The notes under the pieces: generated by a model
Told to the model about the DNA's origin: nothing
Database searches by the model: none
What the model saw: only the letters and a program-made list of their open reading frames with translations
Source of the DNA: Microbacterium sp. LWH11-1.2
GTDB lineage: Bacteria > Actinomycetota > Actinomycetes > Actinomycetales > Microbacteriaceae
Direction: 5' to 3'
Assembly (NCBI RefSeq): GCF_038397745.1
Contig: NZ_CP151636.1
Location: forward strand, 1,116,001 to 1,180,000
Length of the DNA stretch: 64,000 nt
Program-made: the position numbers and the translations under genes
Part shown: positions 8,662 through 19,509 of the stretch, one piece after another
Position numbering within the stretch: the stretch's first letter is position 1
Layout: the number at the start of each line of letters is the position of its first letter

Positions 8662-11010
8662 TCACCGGGCGTCCTCGATCAACGCCACCGGGTACGTCGC
8701 CAGGAGGTCTGCGAGACGTACGGGTCCCCGCTCGATCCGTCGCCCGGTCAGCACGTCCGTCCCCGGGACGTCGGCGCGCATCAGGACGGTGTCGCCCCAG
8801 CCGCCGCGCCGGGCCAGCCCGACCGGGAGGCGCGTCGCCACCGCGGTCACACCTCCGCGATGGACGGCGACGCCGTGCTCGGCGGCCGCGCCCTCGATCA
8901 CCGCGGAGCGATAGACGCGGAAGAGCTCGGGGTTGTCGCGACGCAGGCGCAGGGCGCGCGACGTGACGAGCAGCTTCGCCCTGCCCGAGTCGTCGACCGG
9001 AGGAAGGATGCCGCGCGCCGCGTCGGCGTCGACCTCCTTCAGCAGTCGTGCCCGAGCGGCGAAGTCGACCGGGCGGCGGTTGTCCGGGTCGACGAGCGAC
9101 AGGTCCCACAGCTCGCTGCCCTGATAGACGTCGGGGACCCCGGGGCCGGTGAGCTGCAGCAGCTTGGCGGACAGCGAGTTCGAGCGCCCGGCATCCGTGA
9201 TCTCGGCGACGAAGCGATCGAGGATGCCGCGGGCGCCGCCCTCGACCGACCGCGCGATCACAGCGAGACCTTCCTCGAAGGCGGCATCCGGATGCTGCCA
9301 TGCGGTCGACTCCGACGCCTCGCGCGCGGCCTTCGTGGCGTACTCCAGGAGCCGCTCGGACGAGAGCGGCCAGGCGCCGACGGCGGCCTGCCAGATCAGG
9401 GCGTCGAGCGGACCATGCCCGGTGCCGGCGACTGCTCGGAGCTCGTCGAGCACCTCGGCCCAGCGCTCGGGGATCTCGGACAGCACCGTGAGCCTGGCCC
9501 GCACATCCTCCGAGCGCTTCGTGTCGTGCGTCGAGAGCGTCGTCATCGAATGCGGCCACGCGGCCAGACGAGCCGCCTGCGCCTCGTGGAAGTCATCGAC
9601 CGACAGCGCGGTGATCGACGGATCGGCACCGACCTCGGTCAGCGTCCCCAGACGCGTGCACCGGTAGAAGGCCGTATCCTCCACGCCCTTCGCCATGACC
9701 GCCCCACTCGTCTGCGGGAAGCGCTGCGCGACCTCCAGTGACGGATCCGCGAGCAGCGGCTCCAGCTCGTCGAACGCCTCCGCGAGATCCGGGCGCCGCC
9801 GTCGGGCCTCCGCGAACGCATGCTGCAGGTGCGCGATGCCGTCGGGCAGGTACGAGCGGTAGACCGGGAAGCAGGCGAGCAGCTCGGCGAGAGCATCCTC
9901 CGCGTGCACGACGCCGCGCGGGAGCGTGCGGACGAGGCGATGCACCTCCGAAGCGAGCAGCTCGTCGGCGATCATCCGCTTGGTGGTGTGGATGAGGTCC
10001 GGCCACGGCTGCGCCTCGGGCAACCCGGTCTCCGCGCGGAGGCGTGCATCGAGCCGATCGAGCGCCTCGACCCCGTCGCGGTCGACGAGCACCCGGTCGA
10101 GCTCCGCGAGCGCGTCGTACCCGGTGGTCCCGTCGGTGCGCCACCAGGACGGCAGGGGCTCGCCCGGCTCGAGGATCTTCTCGACCAGCGTGTACACCCC
10201 GCCCGTGGCATCCGCCAGCTGCTCGAGGTAGCGACCCGGATCCGCCAGTCCGTCGGGGTGATCCACGCGGATGCCGTCGGCGAGGCCGTCGCGCACCCAC
10301 CGCACGATCTCCCGGTGGGACTCCGCGAACACGTCGGGCAGCTCCACCCGGATGCCGGCGAGCTCGACCACCGCGAAGAAGCGCCGGTAGTTGAGCGCGG
10401 TGTTCTGGTCCTGCCAGAACCGCAGCTCGTAGTGCTGGGCGGCGAGGAGCGCGGGGAGGTCGTCGGCGTGCTCTCCCGACCCCGGGGCCAGCGGCAGCAC
10501 GTGGTCGTAGTACGTCAGGGTGCCGTCCGGTGCGTCGTCGGCGGGGGAGGCGTCGACCACGAGCTCGCCGTTCGCGACGACTTCGTCGGGCGCGGCGCCC
10601 AGGATCGGCAGGAGCAGCCTCCCGCCTCCAGCAGGCCAGTCGATGTCGAACGCGACCGCGTGCCGCGATGCGCGTCCGAGTCGCAGCACATCCCACCACC
10701 AGCTGTTCAGCCGCGGCTTCGCGACGCCGACGTGGTTCGGCACGATGTCGACCAGGATGCCGAGCCCTGCGGCGCGGGCGGCGGCAGCGAAGCGCTCCAG
10801 CCCCTCGGCTCCGCCGCGACCGGGGTCGACGCGGGAGTGGTCGACGACGTCGTACCCGTGGTTCGAGCCCGGCACCGCGGCGAGGAGCGGCGACAGATAG
10901 GCCCAGCCCGCGCCGAGATCGGCGAGGTACTCGGTGACGGCGGCCGCATCGTCGAGCGGGAACCGATCACTGATCTGCAGTCGATACGTCGAGAGGGGCC
11001 GCTGTGTCAT
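8662..11010 (-). CDS. treY: Malto-oligosyltrehalose synthase
   Basis: A 782-aa GH13 intramolecular transglucosylase that converts the reducing-end alpha-1,4 bond of maltodextrin to the alpha-1,1 bond of maltooligosyl-trehalose. The start [12 protein letters not shown], the [20 protein letters not shown] region and the barrel motif [14 protein letters not shown] are diagnostic, as are LVEKIL and [15 protein letters not shown] further on. The ATG at 11010 overlaps the glgX stop by 4 bases. Length is typical. It acts on glycogen chains debranched by GlgX and feeds TreZ. Confidence 0.96.
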   Translation of the reverse strand: MTQRPLSTYRLQISDRFPLDDAAAVTEYLADLGAGWAYLSPLLAAVPGSNHGYDVVDHSRVDPGRGGAEGLERFAAAARAAGLGILVDIVPNHVGVAKPRLNSWWWDVLRLGRASRHAVAFDIDWPAGGGRLLLPILGAAPDEVVANGELVVDASPADDAPDGTLTYYDHVLPLAPGSGEHADDLPALLAAQHYELRFWQDQNTALNYRRFFAVVELAGIRVELPDVFAESHREIVRWVRDGLADGIRVDHPDGLADPGRYLEQLADATGGVYTLVEKILEPGEPLPSWWRTDGTTGYDALAELDRVLVDRDGVEALDRLDARLRAETGLPEAQPWPDLIHTTKRMIADELLASEVHRLVRTLPRGVVHAEDALAELLACFPVYRSYLPDGIAHLQHAFAEARRRRPDLAEAFDELEPLLADPSLEVAQRFPQTSGAVMAKGVEDTAFYRCTRLGTLTEVGADPSITALSVDDFHEAQAARLAAWPHSMTTLSTHDTKRSEDVRARLTVLSEIPERWAEVLDELRAVAGTGHGPLDALIWQAAVGAWPLSSERLLEYATKAAREASESTAWQHPDAAFEEGLAVIARSVEGGARGILDRFVAEITDAGRSNSLSAKLLQLTGPGVPDVYQGSELWDLSLVDPDNRRPVDFAARARLLKEVDADAARGILPPVDDSGRAKLLVTSRALRLRRDNPELFRVYRSAVIEGAAAEHGVAVHRGGVTAVATRLPVGLARRGGWGDTVLMRADVPGTDVLTGRRIERGPVRLADLLATYPVALIEDAR

Positions 11011-13217
11011 GAGGTCGCCTGCTCCGCTCTCGGCGCGGGTGCCACGCCGTCCGCCTGATCGTTCTGCATCCGGAGGGACGCGTCCACCGAGTCGTCCGTC
11101 GACGGCTCCGGACCGTCGACCTCCTGCAGCACGAGGAGCGCCTTCGCCTCGATCGTCAGCTGCGTGCCGGCCGCATGGTCCGATCCGTCGGCCATCTCGC
11201 CGGCCGTGTCGACGGCCACGTGCCAGTGCTCGCCGTGGCGCTCGTCCGGGAGCACGATGTCGACGGGCTCGTCGCCGCTGTTGAAGTAGACGATGAAGTT
11301 GACGTCGGTGACCGCCCGGCCGCGCAGATCCTTCTCGCGGATGCCCTGGCCGTTGAGGAACATGCCCACCAGGCGGCCGAAACCGGAGTCCCAGTCGGCG
11401 GGCGCCATCGGGCTGCCGTCGGGACGCAGCCAGACCACGTCGGCGATGCGCTCGTCGTCGAGTTCCACCGGACGGCCGTTGAAGAACCGGCTGCGCCGGA
11501 ACGTCGGATGCCGGCGGCGGAGGCGGGCGACGGCGGCCGTGAACTCGACGAGAGGAAGATCGGCCGACTCCCAGTCGATCCAGGTCGTCTCGTTGTCCTG
11601 GGCGTAGCCGTTGTTGTTGCCCCGCTGGGTGCGTCCGAGCTCGTCGCCGTGCGAGATCATCGGCACGCCCTGGGACAGCAGCAGCGTGGCGAGGAAGTTG
11701 CGCTGCTGGCGGGCCCGTCGACGGTTCACGGCCTCGTCGTCCGTCGGACCCTCGACGCCCATGTTGTCGGAGCGGTTGTGGCTCTCGCCGTCGTTGTTGC
11801 TCTCGCCGTTGGCCTCGTTGTGCTTCTCGTTGTACGAGACGAGGTCGCGCAGGGTGAAGCCGTCGTGCGCGGTGACGAAGTTGATCGATGCGACCGGGCG
11901 GCGCCCCGAGTGCTCGTAGAGGTCGGCCGAACCGGTCAGGCGCGACGCGAACTCGCCGAGAGCCTGCGGCTCTCCGCGCCAGAAGTCCCGGACGGTGTCG
12001 CGGTACTTGCCGTTCCACTCCGTCCACTGGGGCGGGAAGTTGCCGACCTGGTATCCGCCGGGGCCGACATCCCACGGCTCCGCGATGAGCTTGACCTGCG
12101 AGACCACCGGATCCTGCTGCACGAGCTCGAAGAACGTCGACAGGCGGTCCACGTCGTAGAACTCGCGCGCCAGGGTCGAGGCGAGGTCGAAGCGGAAGCC
12201 GTCGACGTGCATCTCCGTCACCCAGTAGCGGAGCGAGTCCATCAGGAGCTGCAGTGCGTGCGGGCTGCCCGCGTTGAGGCTGTTCCCCGTGCCCGTGTAG
12301 TCCGTGTAATAGCGCTTGTCCTTCTCGAGGCGGTAGTACGCCTCGTTGTCGATGCCGCGCATCGAGAGGGTCGGACCCAGGTGGTTGCCCTCGGCCGTGT
12401 GGTTGTAGACGACGTCGAGGATGACCTCGATCCCGGCGGCGTGCAGGGCGCGGACCATGGCGCGGAACTCCTGCACCTGCTGCCCGTGCTCGCCGCTGGA
12501 CGAGTAGCCGCTGTGCGGTGCGAAGAAGCCGAGCGTGTTGTAGCCCCAGTAGTTCGACAGCCCCTTGTCCTCGAGGACCGAGTCGTCGACGAACTGATGC
12601 ACCGGCATGAGCTCGAGCGCGGTCACGCCGAGGCGGCCGAGGTGCTCGATGACCGCGGGGTGCGCGATGCCGGCGTAGGTGCCGCGAAGCTCCTCCGGCA
12701 CGTCGGGGTGCCGGACGGTCAGCCCCTTGACGTGCGCCTCGTAGATGACGGTCTGCGCGTAGGGCGTCTTCGGCAGGCGGTCGCCGGCCCACTCGAAGAA
12801 CGGGTTGATGACGACGCCCTTCACCATGGATGCCGCCGAGTCGTCGTCATTCCGGGAATCGGGGTCGCCGAAGTCGTATCCGAAGGGGGCCTGTCCCCAT
12901 TCGATCCGGCCGGAGACGGCCTTGGCGTACGGGTCGAGGAGGAGCTTGTTCGGGTTGAAGCGCTTGCCCTCGGCGGGAGCGAAGGGACCGTGCACCCGGT
13001 ACCCGTAGAGCTGCCCCGGCTGCACCGAGGGGAGGTAGCCGTGCCAGACGAAGGCGTCGACCTCGGTGAGCGTCACACGCTGCTCGCCGCCGTCGTCGTC
13101 GAAGAGGCACAGCTCCACCTTCTCCGCGCCCTCGCTGAACAGCGCGAAGTTCGTTCCCTGTCCGTCGAAGGTCGCTCCGAGGGGGTATGCCGATCCAGGC
13201 CAGATCTCGTGACTCAT
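11007..13217 (-). CDS. glgX: Glycogen debranching enzyme GlgX
   Basis: A 736-aa isoamylase-type GH13 debranching enzyme that hydrolyses alpha-1,6 branches of glycogen in the cytosol. A CBM48 domain lies at about residues 10-110. Catalytic residues by motif are Asp344 (DGFRFDLA), Glu380 (LIAEPWD) and Asp452 (TAHDGF). A C-terminal tail of about 40 acidic/polar residues extends beyond the usual end. The start overlaps the stop of the upstream 100-aa gene by 4 bases. In the operon it supplies linear maltodextrin for TreY and TreZ. Confidence 0.96.
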   Translation of the reverse strand: MSHEIWPGSAYPLGATFDGQGTNFALFSEGAEKVELCLFDDDGGEQRVTLTEVDAFVWHGYLPSVQPGQLYGYRVHGPFAPAEGKRFNPNKLLLDPYAKAVSGRIEWGQAPFGYDFGDPDSRNDDDSAASMVKGVVINPFFEWAGDRLPKTPYAQTVIYEAHVKGLTVRHPDVPEELRGTYAGIAHPAVIEHLGRLGVTALELMPVHQFVDDSVLEDKGLSNYWGYNTLGFFAPHSGYSSSGEHGQQVQEFRAMVRALHAAGIEVILDVVYNHTAEGNHLGPTLSMRGIDNEAYYRLEKDKRYYTDYTGTGNSLNAGSPHALQLLMDSLRYWVTEMHVDGFRFDLASTLAREFYDVDRLSTFFELVQQDPVVSQVKLIAEPWDVGPGGYQVGNFPPQWTEWNGKYRDTVRDFWRGEPQALGEFASRLTGSADLYEHSGRRPVASINFVTAHDGFTLRDLVSYNEKHNEANGESNNDGESHNRSDNMGVEGPTDDEAVNRRRARQQRNFLATLLLSQGVPMISHGDELGRTQRGNNNGYAQDNETTWIDWESADLPLVEFTAAVARLRRRHPTFRRSRFFNGRPVELDDERIADVVWLRPDGSPMAPADWDSGFGRLVGMFLNGQGIREKDLRGRAVTDVNFIVYFNSGDEPVDIVLPDERHGEHWHVAVDTAGEMADGSDHAAGTQLTIEAKALLVLQEVDGPEPSTDDSVDASLRMQNDQADGVAPAPRAEQATS

Positions 13218-13516
13218 GGGGCGAGCTTAGGCCGCCGCGACGTGGCGGCCCGCTCTGCGACGATCTGCACCGCGCGGTCGAAGTCGAGAACCTGCGCGAT
13301 CTCCTCTGCCAGCGCATAGGGGTGGCCCAGGTAGCAGACGAAGACGGGGGAGACGACCTCGACGTAGCCGATGGGGCCGTCCTGGCTCACGACGTAACGG
13401 TCGAAGTCGAACAGCTCGGCCGTGGGCGTCGCCGGACGCTGCTGCTCCTTCGACGGGACCGGCTCGTGCGCGGCGCGCACTTCGGAGCCGGAGGGGACGG
13501 GGGTTCTGACAGACAT
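13214..13516 (-). CDS. 100-aa protein of unknown function heading the glgX-treY-treZ operon
   Basis: I do not recognise a family. The first 35 residues are low-complexity and polar. The remainder (LFDFDRYVVSQDGPIGYVEV, then FVCYLGHPYALAEEIAQVLD) looks like a compact alpha/beta domain with two hydrophobic strands. No signal peptide is present. Start ATG 13516 is fixed by a near-perfect AGGAGG 7 nt upstream. Its stop overlaps the glgX start by 4 bases, so it is translationally coupled to glycogen debranching and may be an accessory or regulatory factor. That role is inferred from context only. Confidence 0.7.
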   Translation of the reverse strand: MSVRTPVPSGSEVRAAHEPVPSKEQQRPATPTAELFDFDRYVVSQDGPIGYVEVVSPVFVCYLGHPYALAEEIAQVLDFDRAVQIVAERAATSRRPKLAP

Positions 13517-13609
13517 GAGACCTCCTGACTCGGGATGATCCTCACGGTAGAAGGGCTCGACGATTCTGAGAACGGCATTGCCAGGAGGCCGGGAACCCGC
13601 TACGGACAC

Positions 13610-13651
13610 ACCGATATACCGGTTTCGCCCGCGGCATCCGGCTCCTACACT
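13610..13651. promoter_or_regulatory. Divergent control region with near-palindrome
   Basis: Between the glgX operon and the GAF regulator gene lies ACCGATATACCGGT (13610-13623), a 14-bp sequence matching its reverse complement at 12 positions. A -10-like TACACT (13646-13651) sits 37 bp before the GTG of the GAF regulator. A binding site for an unknown regulator of one or both units is plausible. Confidence 0.35.
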
Positions 13652-13688
13652 GAGGAAAACGCACCATCTTCGACGATCGGAGAACGCT

Positions 13689-15020
13689 GTGTCTGCACCG
13701 TGGCAGGTCTCGCGCGATGCGCTGCCCCACGCATCGCGACTGCTCATCGAGCGCGCTCACGAGGAGATGCTGGCGGGGAACCTCGACGATCGGCGGCTGC
13801 AGGAGGTGCGCCCCCTCGTGCGGGAGTCCTGGGAGAGATCCTGGCGGGGGAGGGTGGGGCCGGAAGGCCCGCCGCCTCTCGACCTGCACACCGAGGAGCT
13901 CGAGGACTATCGACTCGCGCATCCGCTCGCCTCGGCGATGGACATGATCCGCGCCCTGCTGCTGCCGGACACCGAGGAGGACTCGGGCGTCATCATCGCG
14001 ATCGGCGACAAGGCGGGACGGCTGCTCTGGATCGAGGGCGACCGGCAGCTGCGGTCGCTCACCGACGACATGGGGTTCGTGGCGGGAGCGAACTGGTCGG
14101 AGGATGCCGTCGGCACGAGCGCCCCCGGAACCGCGCTCGCGCTCGGGCAGTCGGTGCAGATCCGCGGAGCCGAGCACTACAACCGCCTCGTGCATCCGTG
14201 GTCGTGCACGGCCGCTCCGGTGCGCGACCCCGAGACGCAGCGCGTGCTCGGCGTGATCGACATCACGGGCGGCCCCGAGGTCGTGTCCCCGCAGGCGCGC
14301 CTGCTCGTCGACGCCACGGCGCGCGCCGTCGAATCCGAGCTGATGGTCACTCGCCTCCGGGAGCGCAGCGAGACCGCCCGGCAGCGTCCGACGCCGGTGA
14401 GAGCCCGCACGCTGAAGACCGCCAGGGCGACGCTGCACGTGCTGGGCAGGGATCGCGCACGGCTGGAGACCGAATCCGAGCACGACGAGTCGATGATCGA
14501 GCTCAGCGCCCGGCACGCGGCCATCCTGCTCATGCTCGCCGTGCACCGCCAGGGCCTCTCCGCCGAGCGGCTCTGCGAGCTCGTGTACGGCCCCGGCGTC
14601 TCTCCTGACACCCTGCGACCCGAGATGGTGCGCCTGCGCAAGGTGCTCGAGCGCACGGCCCCCGATCTGGTGCCGGAGTCGCGGCCGTATCGACTGCCGG
14701 TGGCGCTCGAGACCGACGCGCACGACGTGCTCTCGCTGCTCGACCGCGGCGCGCACCGGGTCGCGCTCACCGCGTATCGCGGTCCCGTGCTCCCCGAGTC
14801 GACGTCGCCCGGCGTGGAGGAGTTCCGCGAGTCCGTTCGCGGCGCGCTCCGCGAGGTCATGCTCTCGGAGGCCAGCCTCGACGTGCTGCTGGCCTACGCC
14901 GAGATCCCCGAAGGGCAGGGCGACGCCGAGGCGCTGCGGCTCGCGCTCGAGATGCTCCCGGCGCGCTCGCCGAAGCGCGCAGCGCTGGTCGCCCGGATCG
15001 AGCGGCTCGACCGCGGCTGA
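13689..15020 (+). CDS. GAF-domain transcriptional regulator
   Basis: A 443-aa regulator of the AcoR-like type found in actinobacteria beside aldehyde/alcohol dehydrogenase genes. The N-terminal region (RDALPHASRLLIERAHEEML ... VRESWERSW, about residues 8-50) matches the start of acetoin/glycerol activators. A GAF sensor domain spans about residues 80-220 (LLWIEGDRQLRSL, ANWSEDAVGTSAPGTALALG, VHPWSCTAAPVRDPE). The C-terminal part has a winged-helix-like segment (LCELVYGPGVSPDTLRPEMV) rather than an AAA+ domain, so it is not a sigma-54 activator. Start GTG 13689 has GGAG 7 nt upstream. It probably controls the nearby aldehyde dehydrogenase. Confidence 0.82.
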   Translation: MSAPWQVSRDALPHASRLLIERAHEEMLAGNLDDRRLQEVRPLVRESWERSWRGRVGPEGPPPLDLHTEELEDYRLAHPLASAMDMIRALLLPDTEEDSGVIIAIGDKAGRLLWIEGDRQLRSLTDDMGFVAGANWSEDAVGTSAPGTALALGQSVQIRGAEHYNRLVHPWSCTAAPVRDPETQRVLGVIDITGGPEVVSPQARLLVDATARAVESELMVTRLRERSETARQRPTPVRARTLKTARATLHVLGRDRARLETESEHDESMIELSARHAAILLMLAVHRQGLSAERLCELVYGPGVSPDTLRPEMVRLRKVLERTAPDLVPESRPYRLPVALETDAHDVLSLLDRGAHRVALTAYRGPVLPESTSPGVEEFRESVRGALREVMLSEASLDVLLAYAEIPEGQGDAEALRLALEMLPARSPKRAALVARIERLDRG

Positions 15021-15042
15021 CCGTCGTCGGGGCCTCGCGGTC

Positions 15043-15909
15043 TCAGCCCTGGTCGAGCACTTCGCGGAGCCTGTCGGCGAAGGCCTCGGGCTGACCGGCG
15101 TAGCCGAACTCGCCGCCCAGGAAGCCGCCGTGGTGGCTCGGGAAGACCGTCGCCTCCTGGCCGAGCTGCTCCGCCAACGCGATCGCAGTGCGGCCGGTGT
15201 ACACCTTCTTCGACTCCTCGCCCACCGCGATGACGACCCTGGTCGGCGACGCCTTCAGCGCCTCGATGTCCGGCTCGTAGAGGCACACCGCCCAGGATCG
15301 CTTCGACAGCAGCGGATCCTCCCTGGTGCCGTCGTCCTCGGTCGGCATCCCGAACGCCGCCGGGTCCGGCGCCGGCTGCGCGAAGTACTCGTCCGTGACC
15401 TCGCCCTCCCACGAGGTCATCGCGATGAACGCGGCCATCCCGGCGCCCCAGCCCTTGTCCTGATACACCTGCGTGTACGCCGCGCGCGCTCGCTGGACGG
15501 CTTCGGCATCCGGCAGCACGCTGTCGATCGGCGGTTCGTGGGCGACCAGGGTCACGACATCGTGCGGGTACGCCGTGACGAGCGCGAGGGCGGTCACCGC
15601 CCCACCGCTGCTCGCGAACAGGTCCACGGGGCCGGCGCCGAGCGCCTCGATGAGCGCGTGGAGATCCTCCGCCTGGGTCTCCGGCTCGTTCGTCACCCCG
15701 CCGTCCTTGCGGATGCTCCGGCCCAGACCACGAGGATCGTAGGTGATGACCGTCCGGTCCTCGAACAGCCTCACCTGGTCGCGGAAGCCGCTCGCGTCCA
15801 TGGGCTGGCCGATCATCAGCAGCGGGGGATGAGCGTCTGTCGCCGGGAGAGGGCCGTGGACGTCGTAGACCAGGTCGACATCCGGGAGCTCGAGCGTGTG
15901 CTGCGTCAT
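15043..15909 (-). CDS. Alpha/beta-fold hydrolase
   Basis: A 288-aa serine hydrolase fold protein. The nucleophile elbow reads DLFASSGGAVTALAL (S-S-G-G in place of the usual G-x-S-x-G, near residue 105). The oxyanion-region strand LLMIGQPMDASGF and a late histidine (FPSHHGGFLGG) complete the pattern of epoxide-hydrolase/haloperoxidase-like esterases. Start ATG 15909 follows GGAGGAGG. It diverges from the aldehyde dehydrogenase and shares its 190-bp control region, so it may respond to the same signal. The substrate is unknown. Confidence 0.83.
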   Translation of the reverse strand: MTQHTLELPDVDLVYDVHGPLPATDAHPPLLMIGQPMDASGFRDQVRLFEDRTVITYDPRGLGRSIRKDGGVTNEPETQAEDLHALIEALGAGPVDLFASSGGAVTALALVTAYPHDVVTLVAHEPPIDSVLPDAEAVQRARAAYTQVYQDKGWGAGMAAFIAMTSWEGEVTDEYFAQPAPDPAAFGMPTEDDGTREDPLLSKRSWAVCLYEPDIEALKASPTRVVIAVGEESKKVYTGRTAIALAEQLGQEATVFPSHHGGFLGGEFGYAGQPEAFADRLREVLDQG

Positions 15910-15999
15910 TGAGGGCCTCCTCCATCGCGGGCGATCTCCCAGGATGCTATGTCGTCGGAGCAGCGGCGCACCAGGGCCCCTGCCGGAGTCGGAGGGCAC

Positions 16000-16045
16000 T
16001 GCAACCCCCTGCAACGTTGCGCACCGGGGTGCAACGTCCTGCGAC
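16000..16045. promoter_or_regulatory. Phased TGCAAC repeats upstream of the aldehyde dehydrogenase
   Basis: TGCAAC begins at 16000, 16010 and 16030, and the variant TGCGAC begins at 16040. The starts are 10, 20 and 10 bp apart, placing all copies on one face of the helix. GCAACGTTGC (16011-16020) is also a perfect palindrome. The array lies about 55-100 bp before the ATG at 16101, the right place for an activator such as the GAF-domain protein encoded at 13689. Confidence 0.6.
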
Positions 16046-16100
16046 GTAGCTTCGTGACAACAGCCGCCGCACCGAAGCGCGGCCCGTCGAAGGAGTCACG

Positions 16101-17651
<1,551 letters not shown>

Positions 17652-17664
17652 GCTCGATCCGATG

Positions 17665-17714
17665 GGTCGCTGAGCGAGCGGGGCGTTTCGTCTCGCTCCG
17701 CTCGCTCAACGACC
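17665..17714. repeat. REP-like palindromic element
   Basis: A 50-bp imperfect palindrome with arms GGTCGCTGAGCGAGC and GCTCGCTCAACGACC around a GTTTCGTCTCGCTCC core. Elements of this GGTCGYTGAGCGAGC type recur in intergenic regions of Microbacteriaceae. It lies in the 82-bp gap between the aldehyde dehydrogenase and DUF779 genes and could form a hairpin that tunes expression of the second gene. Confidence 0.6.
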
Positions 17715-17733
17715 GACCTCGAAAGGCACGGAC

Positions 17734-18126
17734 ATGGTCACCATCGGCACGTACCAGCGGGTGGACGTGACGGATGCCGCGGCATCCCTCGTGCGCGAGC
17801 TCAGCGCGCAGCACGGTCCGCTGATGTTCCATCAGTCCGGCGGATGCTGCGACGGCTCGTCGCCCATGTGCTACCCCGTCGGCATGTTCATCACGGGACC
17901 GGGCGACGTCCTCCTCGGTGCCCTCGACGTCGGACTCGAGGGCCCGGTCGAGGTGTTCATGTCGGGGTCGCAGTTCGAGTACTGGAAGTACACGCACCTG
18001 ACGATCGATGTGGTGCCCGGACGCGGTGCCGGCTTCAGCGTCGAGGGGCCCACGGGCATGCGGTTCCTCATCCGATCGCGCATGCTGAACGAGGCGGAGC
18101 TGGAGTACTTCGGCCTCACCCCTTGA
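17734..18126 (+). CDS. DUF779 domain protein
   Basis: A 130-aa member of the DUF779 family, small proteins almost always encoded next to aldehyde dehydrogenases. The hallmark HQSGGCCDGSSPMC is at about residues 33-46, followed by the conserved SQFEYWKYTHLTIDV. The cysteine cluster suggests metal or thiol chemistry, but the function is not established. Its position 82 bp behind the aldehyde dehydrogenase, with a REP-like hairpin between, suggests co-expression. Confidence 0.88.
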   Translation: MVTIGTYQRVDVTDAAASLVRELSAQHGPLMFHQSGGCCDGSSPMCYPVGMFITGPGDVLLGALDVGLEGPVEVFMSGSQFEYWKYTHLTIDVVPGRGAGFSVEGPTGMRFLIRSRMLNEAELEYFGLTP

Positions 18127-18387
18127 TGCCGGAAGAGACACGCGTGATCCGCAGACCGCATGCGGGTGCATGGACGCAACCGGTTGCAACCTCCGCCGGT
18201 ATACCATTCACGTATGCGCCGAGCAGCGTCAGTCCCCAGCTGACCGCGGGCGCGGACGGCGCAAGCCGTCATGCGGAGGGAGAGTCGATCTTCTTTCGAT
18301 CCCGAGGGGGGATGGGGTGGGAGTTCGGTCCCCAGCCGACACCCACCCCCACACTCCCCCTCCGTGTCTCCGGTGCGTCCGGCCGCC
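18127..18387. other. Non-coding interval with a 12-bp palindrome
   Basis: I see no gene in these 261 bases. They hold the perfect palindrome GCAACCGGTTGC (18176-18187), which shares the GCAAC half-site with the aldehyde dehydrogenase control region, then GGTATACCATTC (18198-18209), which resembles a -10 region, and a G/C-rich stretch with runs such as GGGGGGATGGGGTGGG. The genes on both sides converge here, so a promoter has no obvious client. Confidence 0.5.
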
Positions 18388-19509
18388 TCAGTTCAGCCGG
18401 CTCCAGAACCAGAAGAGGGCGAACCCGATCACGACCACGATCGGCAGCCATGTCGTGCTGCGCTTCAGCCGGCGCCCCTGCGGCGCGACGCCCGGCGGAG
18501 GTGTGAGAAGGCCGACCGGCGGGGCGAACGGCAGCGGCGCGCTCATCGCCGGAGCAGGGACGGATGCCGTCGCTGCGGGACCCGCGCTCTCGGCGAGCAG
18601 GCGCTCGTCACGCCATCGCGCCCACTGATCGAACTTCGTCAGCAGCGCGCCGACCGCACCGAACAACCACGCCCAGGTGGCGGGGTCGAGCGTGGACACC
18701 TTGCGCTGCGTGTAGAGGAACAGCCAGTCGTCCACGATCTCGACATCGAGCTGGGCGGCGTTGTCGATGAACCTCGCCATGATGTCGGGCGTGAACAGAT
18801 AGAGCGCGTCGCGCTCGTACCCCGTGGGGCAGTACAGCGTGAAATAGCGGTCGAAGTCGCCCTCGAGCGAGAGGCGCTGCTCCTTCTGGAACGACGCGGG
18901 CAGGTTCGATCCGAAGCTGTTGTTGCCGTTCGCGTCGAGCACGATGTTCGGCAGCGGCACGTCGAGCTTCACGGCCACGTATCCCCAGCGATAGGTCGTC
19001 GAGTTCTTCCCCGACTGCACCGTGTACTGGTAGTTGCCGAACTCGACGAAACGGGGGTGCGTGCCGCGGACGAGATCGGTCGACTGACGGGAGCGGCCGA
19101 GGCTGAAGATCATGCCGGGCAGCGGGGGATCGGCGATCCTCGCCTCGTACGACATGCCGTTCGCCTGGGCGAAGCGGCTCAGTCGGTACCGCGTCGCCTG
19201 CCCGTTCCGCACGCCGAGCCAGATCATCAGGACGACCGCGATCAGCACCAGGCCGATGAGCACCAGGGGGACCGCCGCGATCCCGGGCGACCCGCTCGCG
19301 GACGCCAGGCTGAGGATGACCGTCACGAAGATCGGCAGCACCACGACGCCGGCGACCGACGCGGCCACGATGCCGATGATGGTCGACGTCGAGGCGGTCG
19401 TCGACTGCCGCGCCCGCAGCTCGGCGGTGAACGCCCGGACGGCTGCGGCATCGACCGGATCGGTGAGCGGTCGGGCGTCGAACGTGATCGGGGGCTGCGG
19501 CGACGTCAT
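18388..19509 (-). CDS. Conserved membrane protein of unknown function
   Basis: A 373-aa protein. Two hydrophobic helices at about residues 43-68 and 75-98 precede a cytosolic domain with YRLSRFAQANGMSY (about residues 112-125) and LPGMIFSLGR, and a C-terminal hydrophobic segment (TTWLPIVVVIGFALFWFWSRL) ends the chain. Similar proteins with a DUF3137-like middle domain occur across actinobacteria, without known function. It overlaps the upstream gene by 4 bases and is probably co-translated with it. Confidence 0.72.
   Translation of the reverse strand: MTSPQPPITFDARPLTDPVDAAAVRAFTAELRARQSTTASTSTIIGIVAASVAGVVVLPIFVTVILSLASASGSPGIAAVPLVLIGLVLIAVVLMIWLGVRNGQATRYRLSRFAQANGMSYEARIADPPLPGMIFSLGRSRQSTDLVRGTHPRFVEFGNYQYTVQSGKNSTTYRWGYVAVKLDVPLPNIVLDANGNNSFGSNLPASFQKEQRLSLEGDFDRYFTLYCPTGYERDALYLFTPDIMARFIDNAAQLDVEIVDDWLFLYTQRKVSTLDPATWAWLFGAVGALLTKFDQWARWRDERLLAESAGPAATASVPAPAMSAPLPFAPPVGLLTPPPGVAPQGRRLKRSTTWLPIVVVIGFALFWFWSRLN

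Noticed and set aside
8662..12792. A 1376-codon open frame on the minus strand
   Set aside because: Its C-terminal part is treY. The upstream part reads glgX out of frame as Arg/Ala/Pro-rich nonsense and is only open because of high G+C.
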